Shown here in pieces: positions 8,674-17,065 of a stretch of DNA of 64,000 nucleotides. The position numbers and the translations under genes are program-made. The stretch is from CAVZGO01 sp963774935. Lineage in GTDB: Bacteria > Chloroflexota > Anaerolineae > Anaerolineales > UBA4823. The stretch's first letter is position 1. Each line of letters begins with the position of its first letter. Below the pieces are notes generated by a model. It was not told the origin of the DNA, did no database searches, and worked only from the letters and a program-made list of their open reading frames with translations. The stretch spans positions 558,001-622,000 of the forward strand of contig CAVZGO010000003.1 in assembly GCA_963774935.1 (NCBI GenBank), read 5' to 3'.

Positions 8674-11367
8674 TTAATGGTTATCGCGGTCAGCCAGCAC
8701 CTTTGCGCCGCGCACTTCCACCTTTCTGTATACCTCATGCGGCAGCAGCACCTTCCCATCTACACGCAACAAGTCTTCTATCTTGATGCCAAATAAGCGT
8801 TCATTCTCGCGCAGGTAGGGCTCAATTAAATCCCAGTCAGCTTCACTCAACCTGCTGAAAACGCCACCGTTGAGCTGCTCGGTGTAAACCGCCTGGCGAG
8901 GGTCGCGCAGGTAAATCGCCCCACCGGAGGCAAGGGAAAACAGATTTCCACCAGGATATGGCGTTTCCATTTCCCGCATCTTCCCATCTTCATCAAACTG
9001 GATGCCGTTCAGAATGACAAATCCGCCGCCGTGTAGAGGATCACCCGCCATGAAGGATTCAGCCAGGTAGTCCAGGCAGGCGCCGTTTATGACCGTCCTG
9101 GGTTTTCCAACCGCGTTAATTAACGGGCGACCGGCAGCCGAGCCGAGAATATAGATCTCACCGCCTTTCGCCCCGTAAAGGAAGGTTTGTCCCACATCTC
9201 CATGCACGACCAGCTTTCCACTCTTCAATATTTGCCCAAGCTGGTCCTGCCCATCGCCATGGATGATCACTTCAGCGCCATCCAGTCCAGACGCGCTGTA
9301 ATCGCCCACATCGCCATACAGCTCCAGGCGCACTCCCTGGCGATCCGGACCCAGTCCGCAGCCGGCGAAGCGACCGCCGCGCCAGTTGTAAGCGATAATG
9401 GATTTCCATCCTTTTTCCACCGCCTTGACGATCCAGCGCGCAGCCGCCTGTTCTCCCTCGGGAGGAAAAGCCTCCGCATCGATTAACAGCAGCGGCGGGT
9501 CAAGATCGTTATTGCTATTCAACGCCTCAACATTCTCGATGGCATGCCGGGTATCGTAGTTCACGTGGCGGGCAAGGGCGAACCTGGAGCTCGTCTCACT
9601 ACCCAATGACGGTACGATGCGGAAGATTTTCAGTAAAGATATGTCGATCAGGCGCAAAACGGAGGCGCGCCTCTTTTCTCCGGTGGAATACCGAATATCG
9701 TGCAGCAGGTTTAGCGTGCCCAAAGAGAAACGCCATTCGGAATCCCCGTTTTGAGCAAACTCCGCCATCCAATCCAGTGACCAGCCCAGCTCGTCCCAGG
9801 TCATTTCTTTTACATGCGGTCTCACCCAATCCCAGAAGGTTTTTACACCTCCATCGTCATAGGCGTGATATGCCTGGTTGCTCCATTCTGTGCGAAAGCG
9901 CTCCGGCGCCAGCCTGGCATCGATTTGTCCAGGCATTCTGTGGTGCTGGTCACCTGAGATGCGGACCGAGTCACCAAACTTGTTAACGCATTCCAGTTTT
10001 GCCGGCTGCTGCCCGCCGTCGCCCGCCGCCACCGAGAAGCGAAAGGCTCCGCCATCGGTATGGGAGCCGCCGCGCGCTACCCAGTAGCGGTCAGCTGTTG
10101 TCTGGAAGCGCTCATCCTCGGCTGCCAGCGAGCGCAGGCAGGCATTAATCGCCTGGCGCTCGGAGGCAACCAGCCCGATCTCTACTGGATTCGCTACATC
10201 CTTGTTTTCGTAAAGGGCAAATACCTGCGGGCGTAACATGCTGGTATCGGTGATGCCCAACAACTCAAAGCGGTCGACGGGCAGATCCTCTCCAGCCTCG
10301 GCAGCAAGGGATCGCGCGACAATGAAGAACCACGGGCCATCTGGTGAGCCGTGAATATGGGTTCGCTGTACTGCCCGGTACAGGGCCTGTTTGTCATCTG
10401 GCAACATATTGAAGTCAAATTCAGTGGTGGGCGCCATCGCTTCCAGGATGATTTCCAGAGGATAATTGTAGACACGCGCCCACAGGTCGAACAGCTGGAC
10501 ACTGACTTCCGTATCCGTCAGGAAAAGCTGGCCTATATTTCTCTGTTTCAGGTATTCGCTGACGGCATGATAATTGGCAAAATCACCATTGTGCACCAGT
10601 GCTTCATTCAATCCGATGAATGGATGTGCCCCACCTGGATGCCAGACTCTGCCCTTGGTAGGATAGCGCTGGTGGGCGATCCACACGTGGGCAGTCTGAT
10701 CTTCAAGCTGGTAATAAGCGACGACATCTTCAGCATAGCCGACAATTTTAAGCACTGAGAGATTTCGCCCATGACTCAAAACGAAAGCGCGCTTCTCGCC
10801 AAGGCTGGCATAAAACTGGCGATTCAACCGGAAGCTTGTCTGGTAGACAAATTCGTCTTCGATCGCTCGATAGGAAAGCCTATCCAATTCATTTTTATGC
10901 GCAAAATCGGTTAACGCTTCCTGTTTTGCACGCACAAAATACCGTAAAACTTCTGGAGGTCGGACAGACAACCCATCAATGGCACGATAATCATCTATAT
11001 GATCGAGGGTATAAGCCTGCGCGACATCGTAATTCGGCTGGATATACTCTGCTTCGATCTCCTGCTGAGCGTTTTTGTCGAGCAAGGCAATTTGTAAGAG
11101 GTAATGGCTGTTTAAAGTATCCCGATCCACCCGCGCCTGGGTCACATCCAATCCAACCATAGCAATGCCGCCACCTTTGCCATTGCCCCGATTGTGCATT
11201 TGCCGGGAGGCGGTTAACACATGTCGACCAGCGATGGGGATGTTCGCCGCAAATCCTAACACCCCACACCCACCCTCAGCAGCTTCTTCGGCTCTACTTA
11301 ATGTTGGCAGGCTATCGAGCAGTGCTGCCCGTGACTTGATGATATTATCAGCAAAAGAAGGTTTCAT
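8674..11367 (-). CDS. Glutamate synthase-type protein: class II glutamine amidotransferase plus GXGXG domain
   Basis: An 897-residue protein joining the first and last domains of GltB. The N-terminal class II amidotransferase has its catalytic Cys at residue 34 (GGCGVLGF), implying removal of a 33-residue propeptide; Azospirillum GltB similarly loses about 36 residues. Substrate-site motifs HNRGNGKGGG, HQRYPTKG and HNGDFANY follow. The C-terminal third (about 620-880) is the GXGXG beta-helix, with repeats such as VIIHGDGQDQLG and LVVHGDVGQTFLYGAKGG. The synthase centre is missing from this chain and is encoded by the preceding gene of the operon (11426-13909). Together they would carry glutamine hydrolysis and ammonia transfer to 2-oxoglutarate. 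No small GltD subunit is in the window. Confidence 0.85.
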   Translation of the reverse strand: MKPSFADNIIKSRAALLDSLPTLSRAEEAAEGGCGVLGFAANIPIAGRHVLTASRQMHNRGNGKGGGIAMVGLDVTQARVDRDTLNSHYLLQIALLDKNAQQEIEAEYIQPNYDVAQAYTLDHIDDYRAIDGLSVRPPEVLRYFVRAKQEALTDFAHKNELDRLSYRAIEDEFVYQTSFRLNRQFYASLGEKRAFVLSHGRNLSVLKIVGYAEDVVAYYQLEDQTAHVWIAHQRYPTKGRVWHPGGAHPFIGLNEALVHNGDFANYHAVSEYLKQRNIGQLFLTDTEVSVQLFDLWARVYNYPLEIILEAMAPTTEFDFNMLPDDKQALYRAVQRTHIHGSPDGPWFFIVARSLAAEAGEDLPVDRFELLGITDTSMLRPQVFALYENKDVANPVEIGLVASERQAINACLRSLAAEDERFQTTADRYWVARGGSHTDGGAFRFSVAAGDGGQQPAKLECVNKFGDSVRISGDQHHRMPGQIDARLAPERFRTEWSNQAYHAYDDGGVKTFWDWVRPHVKEMTWDELGWSLDWMAEFAQNGDSEWRFSLGTLNLLHDIRYSTGEKRRASVLRLIDISLLKIFRIVPSLGSETSSRFALARHVNYDTRHAIENVEALNSNNDLDPPLLLIDAEAFPPEGEQAAARWIVKAVEKGWKSIIAYNWRGGRFAGCGLGPDRQGVRLELYGDVGDYSASGLDGAEVIIHGDGQDQLGQILKSGKLVVHGDVGQTFLYGAKGGEIYILGSAAGRPLINAVGKPRTVINGACLDYLAESFMAGDPLHGGGFVILNGIQFDEDGKMREMETPYPGGNLFSLASGGAIYLRDPRQAVYTEQLNGGVFSRLSEADWDLIEPYLRENERLFGIKIEDLLRVDGKVLLPHEVYRKVEVRGAKVLADRDNH

Positions 11368-11425
11368 AGTCCAACCTCATCAAAATTGACCAAAATTCCA
11401 AATCCATATAACTGGAGCGAGTGAT

Positions 11426-13909
11426 TCACTCCAGATAGACCAGCAAATCACTGCGACCGCGCAATTCAGCGATCGAGTGCATTCCAAGAATATTCAGGAT
11501 GCCTGTGAGCTGCCATAGCCAGGAGGTATACAGGTTGACGATCTGCTGGTAACCGATATCAGCATCGATCTTCTTTGCCTGCTCTGGATCGGTGGTGGTA
11601 ATGCCAAATGGGCAGCCAAGCCCCTTTTCACAAGAAGCTATGCGAATGCAGCCCAGCGCAACCAGCTCAGCAGTTCCCAGGATCACTCCATCGGCACCCA
11701 GCGCAATCGCCTTGGCAACATCCCATGCTGTTCGCAGCCCACCCGATGCCATTAAGGTGACCTCATCCCGAATTCCTTCAAACTCCAGGAAGCGGTGTAC
11801 CTTCGGTAGCGCAAACTCGATCGGCATAGCGATATTTTTCTTAGCAATCTCCGGGGCAGCCCCGGTGCCGCCATACGCCCCATCAAGATGGATGATGTGC
11901 GCACCAGCGTAATACGAACCAACAGCGACCATGTCCACATCGGTGGGGGTCGATACCTTCACGCTGACCAGGGCATGCGGGTTAACCTGTTTCAGCCAGT
12001 CAACATGCTTCTTATGATCTTCTACGGAGTACACGCTGTGGAATGGAAACGGTGAAAATAAAGATGTGCCCTGCACTGCCTCGCGCAGGCGTGCCACCGA
12101 ATCGGTATTTTTGTTGCCTAACAGGTGCCCGCCCAACCCGGGCTTGGCACCCTGAGCATATTTGATCTCAACCACCGGAGCCCTTTGGATCGATGCTTCG
12201 CTGACACCAAACAATCCGGTTGCCACCTGGGTGATGATATTGTCGGCATAAGGCTCAAGACCTTCCGGGTAACCGCCTTCACCGGTTGAGGTGAGCGTGC
12301 CGAGCTGTTTGGCTGCCCTGGCTCGGGAAAGCATGACCGGCAACCCGATGCTCCCATACGACATACCTGCACCGTACCAGGGAATAGGTAGTGTCCGCAT
12401 CGGACGCTCTGGATCGCGCCGGTTCAATGACAAAGAAAGATCTACACTTCCCGGGTCGCCCCAGGGAATCTGGCGTGGGTCCTTATCCAGCTCGAACGCA
12501 AACGCCAGCCTGTCGAAACCGCCATCGGATGCGCCGATGCGATATTCCAGATCTCCCGTGGGAGCCATTCCCAACTTGGCTTGCTGCTGAGAGGCGAGCA
12601 GCAGGGCTGTTGGCCAGCGAAAATCCCCTTCGCCTCCAACCGGCTGGGGCAGACGTGGATATTGTTTAATCGACACACTACCGCCTAATACAGCTCGGAA
12701 GCTGGCTTCTTCCGTTTTATGCCAGATCGTCCGTCCCACATCGCCGCGCAGGCGCCGTACCTCGCGCATGCCCATCGCCCCCAAAGCCTCGAGCATCTGA
12801 TCACGCCAGGCGCTCATTAAATTAATCAAACGCTTCGTTCCCCAATCCTGATCGAGCTCAGCTGTTTCGACCGGGCATTTACCCTTATCTGCCCAAAGAG
12901 CGCATCCCCAGGCTACTTGCAAGATGAAATCCAGCGCAACCAGATCCGCACCACAGGCAATCGCTTTAATCACGTGCTCAGCCGCGGCAATACCACCGCT
13001 CACGACGATGGTCACCTGATCGCGCATAGATAGCTCCACCAGCCGGGCGTGGACGCGATGAATGGCTTCTGGCAGATAACTGCCATCGAAAGCTTTCGCT
13101 TCGTCGTCTGCGTAGAGATGGAACACCCCAACACCTGCTTGAGCTAAACCTGTTACATGATCGATTGATAGATCATCCAACGGTAACCGGACTGCCATTA
13201 CAGATTCTGGCCAACGTTGGCTCGCTAATTGATAAAGGTTATATAAGTTCTTGGGCTTCTCTTCCTCAAGCTCGATATACGGAGGAAGCCAATCATCCGA
13301 GATCGAGTCGATCGACGAGGATGTCAGCCTTACACCCAACGATTGTTTATAAGGCTCGAGGTCCTGGTCGTATTCTTCCGGTAAGATCACCGCCAGGCCA
13401 TCTAGCTCAGCAGCAACTTGAGCCATAGATCTCAGCGCATTTCGACCAGGTAACGGGATGGCTAAAGGGCCAAGGAGTACCGGTAAGGGTAGAGAGATAA
13501 CCGAAGGGAGATGAGAAGAAAGCTGTCCATCATCGCCAAAGTCCAGCCGCATAAGTCCTGCTCCCAGGTCGACCTGAGTAGAAATCGATTCTCTGCCATG
13601 AATACCATCGCGTGTGGGCCGCACGATTTCACTCATATCCAGCCAGAGACCCTCAAATCCTGGGCCAGAAAATTTTCCGCCATACCCGGCGCCGGAGATA
13701 GGTATACGACCTGTTTCCGCCTGGTACCAGGTCTGACTGATTATTTCTGCTGTCCAGTGCGCATCACCTCGTTGGGTTGTACCAGAGAACACCGGATGCC
13801 CATATTTCACATAAGCATCCGATTCATCTAATTGAAATTGGACCGGATAGCCTGCTTTTGGAGCATCGACCGGAGAAGTGTGGATATGGTAACGACTAGG
13901 TTTTGGCAT
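11426..13909 (-). CDS. Glutamate synthase-type protein: central and FMN/Fe-S domains
   Basis: An 827-residue protein with the GltB central and FMN-binding domains. In the C-terminal half, GAGMSYGSIG, STGEGGYPEG, KYAQGAKPGLGGHL and HLDGAYGGTGAAP match the FMN/2-oxoglutarate site, and CIRIASCEKGLGC (Cys spacing x5, x5) corresponds to the 3Fe-4S ligands. The segment around residues 303-405 resembles 717-822: both start with a GG(I/L) phosphate loop and end with a helical MxxLRG region. The first copy keeps two of the three Cys. ATG 13909 is chosen because GAGG lies 5 bases upstream; the frame is open to 13960 but would run into the hairpin. The ribozyme and promoter lie upstream. Confidence 0.85.
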   Translation of the reverse strand: MPKPSRYHIHTSPVDAPKAGYPVQFQLDESDAYVKYGHPVFSGTTQRGDAHWTAEIISQTWYQAETGRIPISGAGYGGKFSGPGFEGLWLDMSEIVRPTRDGIHGRESISTQVDLGAGLMRLDFGDDGQLSSHLPSVISLPLPVLLGPLAIPLPGRNALRSMAQVAAELDGLAVILPEEYDQDLEPYKQSLGVRLTSSSIDSISDDWLPPYIELEEEKPKNLYNLYQLASQRWPESVMAVRLPLDDLSIDHVTGLAQAGVGVFHLYADDEAKAFDGSYLPEAIHRVHARLVELSMRDQVTIVVSGGIAAAEHVIKAIACGADLVALDFILQVAWGCALWADKGKCPVETAELDQDWGTKRLINLMSAWRDQMLEALGAMGMREVRRLRGDVGRTIWHKTEEASFRAVLGGSVSIKQYPRLPQPVGGEGDFRWPTALLLASQQQAKLGMAPTGDLEYRIGASDGGFDRLAFAFELDKDPRQIPWGDPGSVDLSLSLNRRDPERPMRTLPIPWYGAGMSYGSIGLPVMLSRARAAKQLGTLTSTGEGGYPEGLEPYADNIITQVATGLFGVSEASIQRAPVVEIKYAQGAKPGLGGHLLGNKNTDSVARLREAVQGTSLFSPFPFHSVYSVEDHKKHVDWLKQVNPHALVSVKVSTPTDVDMVAVGSYYAGAHIIHLDGAYGGTGAAPEIAKKNIAMPIEFALPKVHRFLEFEGIRDEVTLMASGGLRTAWDVAKAIALGADGVILGTAELVALGCIRIASCEKGLGCPFGITTTDPEQAKKIDADIGYQQIVNLYTSWLWQLTGILNILGMHSIAELRGRSDLLVYLE

Positions 13910-13928
13910 AACGACCTCAATTAAACAG

Positions 13929-13950
13929 AAAAAGCACGCATAGCGTGCCC
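13929..13950 (-). terminator. Terminator-like hairpin just upstream of the glutamate synthase start codon
   Basis: On the minus strand GCACGC and GCGTGC pair around a TAT loop, extended by two G-T pairs, and are followed by TTTTT and a further T-rich stretch. It lies between the ribozyme 3' end and the ribosome-binding site, 20 bases before the ATG at 13909. By form it is a short intrinsic terminator or attenuator. A second hairpin (GTTGGTT with AACCAGC) lies between it and the ribozyme. Confidence 0.55.
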
Positions 13951-14027
13951 ATGAGAACAAACAAGCAAATCATACAGGGCACCCTCGAATCAGCATGCTG
14001 GTTAAAATAAAAACCAACAGCCACTGA

Positions 14028-14230
14028 ACGGCGCTCTGTCAGCCGGTTACCCGGTCAGGTTTATCACCGTACATCTGGAGGGGCACTGGCGGGGTATGGC
14101 GACCCCGGGAGGCATCCGCTGATCTTTCGATTTTCTCCTGTAACAGGATTAGCTCCGCCTCGCGGCGAAGAACCTCCACCTCGTCACCCAGGCATCTGCA
14201 TAATTTCCCACTGCCTGGGCCTTGCGCTAC
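14028..14230 (-). ncRNA. glmS-type self-cleaving ribozyme in the leader of the split glutamate synthase operon
   Basis: Read on the minus strand, this matches the glmS ribozyme core in order: cleavage site A|GCGC (A at 14228, G at 14227); P1 of CCCAGGCA with TGCCTGGG; the invariant TGACGAGG; P2 GGAGG pairing with CCTCC; ATCGA; then GCGGATGCCTCCCGG; P3 CGGGGT with ACCCCG; and a P4-like element ACGGTG/CGCCGT holding an internal ATAAA...ACAGAG loop and a GTAA tetraloop hairpin. Compared with the Bacillus and Thermoanaerobacter ribozymes it has 39 extra bases between GGAGGTT and ATCGA, folding as two hairpins. The base after GCGC is A instead of C, and its usual partner G is also A. A 64-codon frame across the region is a by-product of the RNA. 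The nearest downstream gene is a glutamate synthase, not glmS. Confidence 0.88.
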
Positions 14231-14269
14231 CACAAGCCCATATTCACTTGTATAAACATCTAAGTCGCT

Positions 14270-14298
14270 ATTCTACTAGCATGATGCTGCTACGTCAA
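14270..14298 (-). promoter_or_regulatory. Sigma-70-type promoter of the ribozyme / glutamate synthase transcript
   Basis: On the minus strand TTGACG (-35, 14293-14298) and TAGAAT (-10, 14270-14275) are separated by exactly 17 bases. The start site would be near 14263, about 35 bases before the ribozyme cleavage site, a sensible leader for a self-cleaving element. Confidence 0.7.
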
Positions 14299-14369
14299 GA
14301 TATTGGATAATACCAGTAGTAAATTCGCTGATTTCAACTGCCAACACGATACTACAACTATTTAAAACA

Positions 14370-14410
14370 GTACAGGTGGGGGCGAAGTGCAACCTAACCC
14401 CCACCTGTAC
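14370..14410 (-). terminator. Terminator of hppA
   Basis: A perfect 13-bp inverted repeat (GTACAGGTGGGGG and CCCCCACCTGTAC) with a 15-base loop, just past the stop of hppA at 14426. On the minus strand it is followed by TGTTTTAAAT. It separates hppA from the ribozyme promoter. Confidence 0.8.
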
Positions 14411-14425
14411 GAATATCTCTAGTGG

Positions 14426-16741
14426 TTAATCACCAGATGGTGTTTCTTTTAGTTTAGGGGCGGGACGTTTACTCTGCATAATGCTCCACGTAACTAAACC
14501 TAACAACACCAGGACAACCACCCAGCCCACCCATCCCAGATTTGTATATTTGACCAGGATCGGAGCTGCCAGTAAGGAGACCAGGTTGACTACTTTGATC
14601 ATTGGGTTCAAGGCAGGACCGGCGGTATCTTTCAATGGATCCCCAACAGTATCTCCGACTACACCGGCTTTGTGGCGTTCCGAGCCTTTACCTGTATTGG
14701 CTTCCAGGTTGCGCGGCTCATCTTCAATCGCTTTCTTGGCATTATCCCAGGCACCGCCGGCATTCGCCATGAAAACCGCCAGAAGCTGACCGCTCAAGAT
14801 CACTCCGGCGAGGAAACCACCTAAGGCTTCCACACCCAACACCAGCCCCAGCAACAGGGGTGTGATTATGGACATTGTTGCGAGGGGGATCAGTTCCTTT
14901 TGAGACGAGATGGTTGAGATCTGAACCACCTGCGCATAGTCTGGCGATACTTTACCTTCCCATACGCCAGGAACTCGGAATTGCCGGCGGACTTCGATGA
15001 CGATCAACGCGGCAGCACGGCTGACCGCCCGAATCGAGAGCGAACTGAACAACCAGGGCAGAGCGCCGCCGAGGAGTAATCCGATGAATACACGTGTATC
15101 TGAAACACGTATCGATTCTAGGACAGGCATATGTAAGGAATCTTGAACCCGGCTGACATCGGTGATGAAAGATGCAAACAAACTTACCGCCGCGATGACC
15201 GCAGAAGCAATTGCCACTCCTTTGGTGATAGCCTTAGTGGTGTTGCCAACAGCATCAAGATCTGCCATGATTTGGCGAGCCTTCTTCGTGTTGTCATCAT
15301 CCATCCCGTGCCAGGCCATTTCGCCGATGCCATTGGCGTTATCCGATATTGGACCGTATGAGTCCATCGCTACATTATTGCCGGTGTGGCTCAACATACC
15401 GATGCCGATCATTGCCACACCATAGAGCACATAGACCGCTCCAGTATCTTGATAAAGCAACACTGCGACAATAAAGCTGATCGTAATCACCAGAAGTGCC
15501 CAAACGCTGGATTCCATCCCAACGGATAAACCGGAGAGTATCGTTGTCGCTGGGCCGGTATGGGTAGCTTCAACGATTTCTTTGACCGGTGCACGTTTGG
15601 TTGATGTGAAATACGAGGTCAAAGGATTGAATGCCACCGCCAGGCCAACTCCCGCCGCAGTCAACACTGCTAAACGCCAATCCTTTGCATACAGCATGGC
15701 AACAATAAATGCAAAGATAACCGTGTTCACACTCGAGACCTCATAAGAGCGGAACATCGCTTCTTCAGCATCATGGGCGCGTAAGAATTTGATCGGGAAC
15801 TTTTCCCAGATCGGCACTGTGAAAGTGCCTAAGATGGAACTGATAACCCCGATACCTCGAATGATTAAGGGGTAAACGATCCATTTTAAGCTGTGGGTGG
15901 GGTCTAGCGCTACCAGAGTCAGACCCAGGATCAGTGCAGATACGATCGTTACCTCATAGCTCTCAAATATATCTGCTGCCATACCGGCACAGTCGCCAAC
16001 GTTATCACCGACCAGGTCGGCAATCACTGCCGCATTTCGAGGATCATCCTCAGGGATATCTTTCTCCACCTTGCCAACCAGGTCAGCCCCCACATCAGCT
16101 GCCTTGGTGTAGATACCCCCTCCCACGCGCATAAACAATGCAATCAAGGTTCCACCAAAGCCAAAACCGAGCAAAGCATCTGGAGCAGCAGTACCAAATA
16201 TGATGATAATAATCGTACCGCCCAATAACCCTAAGCCATCGGTCAGCATCCCTGTTACGGTTCCTGCATAATAGGCTATCGAAAGGGCTTCGTTGAACCC
16301 ACGTCTTGATGCAGACGCAACACGAACGTTCGCCTGGATAGCCATGCGCATGCCCAATTGTCCCACCAGCATCGAGAAAGTCGCACCGAGGATAAATGCT
16401 GCTGTTCGTCCAACGGCAATGACAATTTGGGTGTTGTTGGGGAACTCGTGCAGTGCTTCACGACTGGGTGGAACAATATAGACACTAAAAAACAATGCCA
16501 CCGCTAGTAAAGCGATGGCAGGAAGAATTGTCTTCAACTGGCGATTCAGGTAGCTATCGGCGCCGATGCGAATTGCATCCCATACCTTCTGCATCGCTTC
16601 TGTGCCTTTATCCTTTTTCATCACCAGCCCTCTTAACCACCAGGCGTAAATTAAGCTGACGATGGCTGTAACGATAACAAACAGGATGGCCATTTGTTCA
16701 AAATCATTTAACCCATGTCGCGCTAAACCCAATATGTTCAT
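14426..16741 (-). CDS. hppA: Membrane-bound proton-pumping pyrophosphatase (K+-independent type)
   Basis: A 771-residue polytopic membrane enzyme that couples pyrophosphate hydrolysis to proton pumping. The substrate-site motif DVGADLVGKVEKDIPEDDPR (about residues 218-237) and the Asp-rich VGDNVGDCAGMAADIFESYE stretch are clear, as are DNANGIGEMA and GDTVGDPLKDTAGP near the C-terminus. The key selectivity position reads GNTTKA, with Lys where K+-dependent enzymes have Ala, so this is predicted to be the K+-independent subclass. About 15-16 membrane segments are expected. It is monocistronic, with a strong terminator at 14370-14410. Pyrophosphatases of this kind support energy saving in anaerobes. 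Confidence 0.95.
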   Translation of the reverse strand: MNILGLARHGLNDFEQMAILFVIVTAIVSLIYAWWLRGLVMKKDKGTEAMQKVWDAIRIGADSYLNRQLKTILPAIALLAVALFFSVYIVPPSREALHEFPNNTQIVIAVGRTAAFILGATFSMLVGQLGMRMAIQANVRVASASRRGFNEALSIAYYAGTVTGMLTDGLGLLGGTIIIIIFGTAAPDALLGFGFGGTLIALFMRVGGGIYTKAADVGADLVGKVEKDIPEDDPRNAAVIADLVGDNVGDCAGMAADIFESYEVTIVSALILGLTLVALDPTHSLKWIVYPLIIRGIGVISSILGTFTVPIWEKFPIKFLRAHDAEEAMFRSYEVSSVNTVIFAFIVAMLYAKDWRLAVLTAAGVGLAVAFNPLTSYFTSTKRAPVKEIVEATHTGPATTILSGLSVGMESSVWALLVITISFIVAVLLYQDTGAVYVLYGVAMIGIGMLSHTGNNVAMDSYGPISDNANGIGEMAWHGMDDDNTKKARQIMADLDAVGNTTKAITKGVAIASAVIAAVSLFASFITDVSRVQDSLHMPVLESIRVSDTRVFIGLLLGGALPWLFSSLSIRAVSRAAALIVIEVRRQFRVPGVWEGKVSPDYAQVVQISTISSQKELIPLATMSIITPLLLGLVLGVEALGGFLAGVILSGQLLAVFMANAGGAWDNAKKAIEDEPRNLEANTGKGSERHKAGVVGDTVGDPLKDTAGPALNPMIKVVNLVSLLAAPILVKYTNLGWVGWVVVLVLLGLVTWSIMQSKRPAPKLKETPSGD

Positions 16742-16942
16742 AATTTTCGCCCTTTTCTCCTATGTTAAAATATTAATCCACTCGATGTTTCATCTCTCAG
16801 ATTCGAAGAAGAGATGAATAATTTCGTGGATTTTGCTAAGCCGCATTGGGAAACTGCCATAGCTATTGGATATTATCATTATATGAATAGATGGGCAAGA
16901 GATGCTCATTTATATCATCTAATTTTAACATTAAACTCATTT

Positions 16943-17001
16943 AAATGTCTGACATTTGACATCAACAATATTCTCTGTTACACTTTAAATGTCAGACAAT
17001 T
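16943..17001. promoter_or_regulatory. Pair of 15-bp palindromic operators (AAATGTC-N-GACATTT)
   Basis: Site 1 (16943-16957) is a perfect palindrome AAATGTC-T-GACATTT. Site 2 (16987-17001) is AAATGTC-A-GACAATT, sharing the TGTC-N-GACA core. The centres are 44 bp apart, about four helical turns. Site 1 touches the -35 box and site 2 begins 3 bases after the -10 box of the promoter in front of the nucleobase locus. The likely ligand is the GntR/UTRA regulator at 20293-21033. I saw no other TGTC-N-GACA pair by eye in the window. The remainder of 16742-16940 is AT-rich with no other recognisable element. Confidence 0.65.
16956..16984 (+). promoter_or_regulatory. Promoter of the nucleobase-degradation locus
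   Basis: A consensus TTGACA (16956-16961) and TACACT (16979-16984) are separated by 17 bases. The start site would lie near 16991, inside operator 2, so a bound repressor would block initiation directly. The first gene starts at ATG 17066. Confidence 0.75.
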
Positions 17002-17065
17002 TGGCGATAAAATTTTACTCCATTAACTCACCAGATAGCAAGAAATCGATGCGTAAGGATTGTCG

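Noticed and set aside
14039..14233. A 64-codon open frame on the minus strand in the glutamate synthase leader
   Set aside because: It coincides almost exactly with the glmS-type ribozyme, whose base-paired, conserved segments explain the sequence. It has no ribosome-binding site or known protein similarity.
16814..17026. A 70-codon open frame in front of the 8-oxoguanine deaminase gene
   Set aside because: It spans the promoter and both palindromes, is AT-rich and shows no protein-like pattern.
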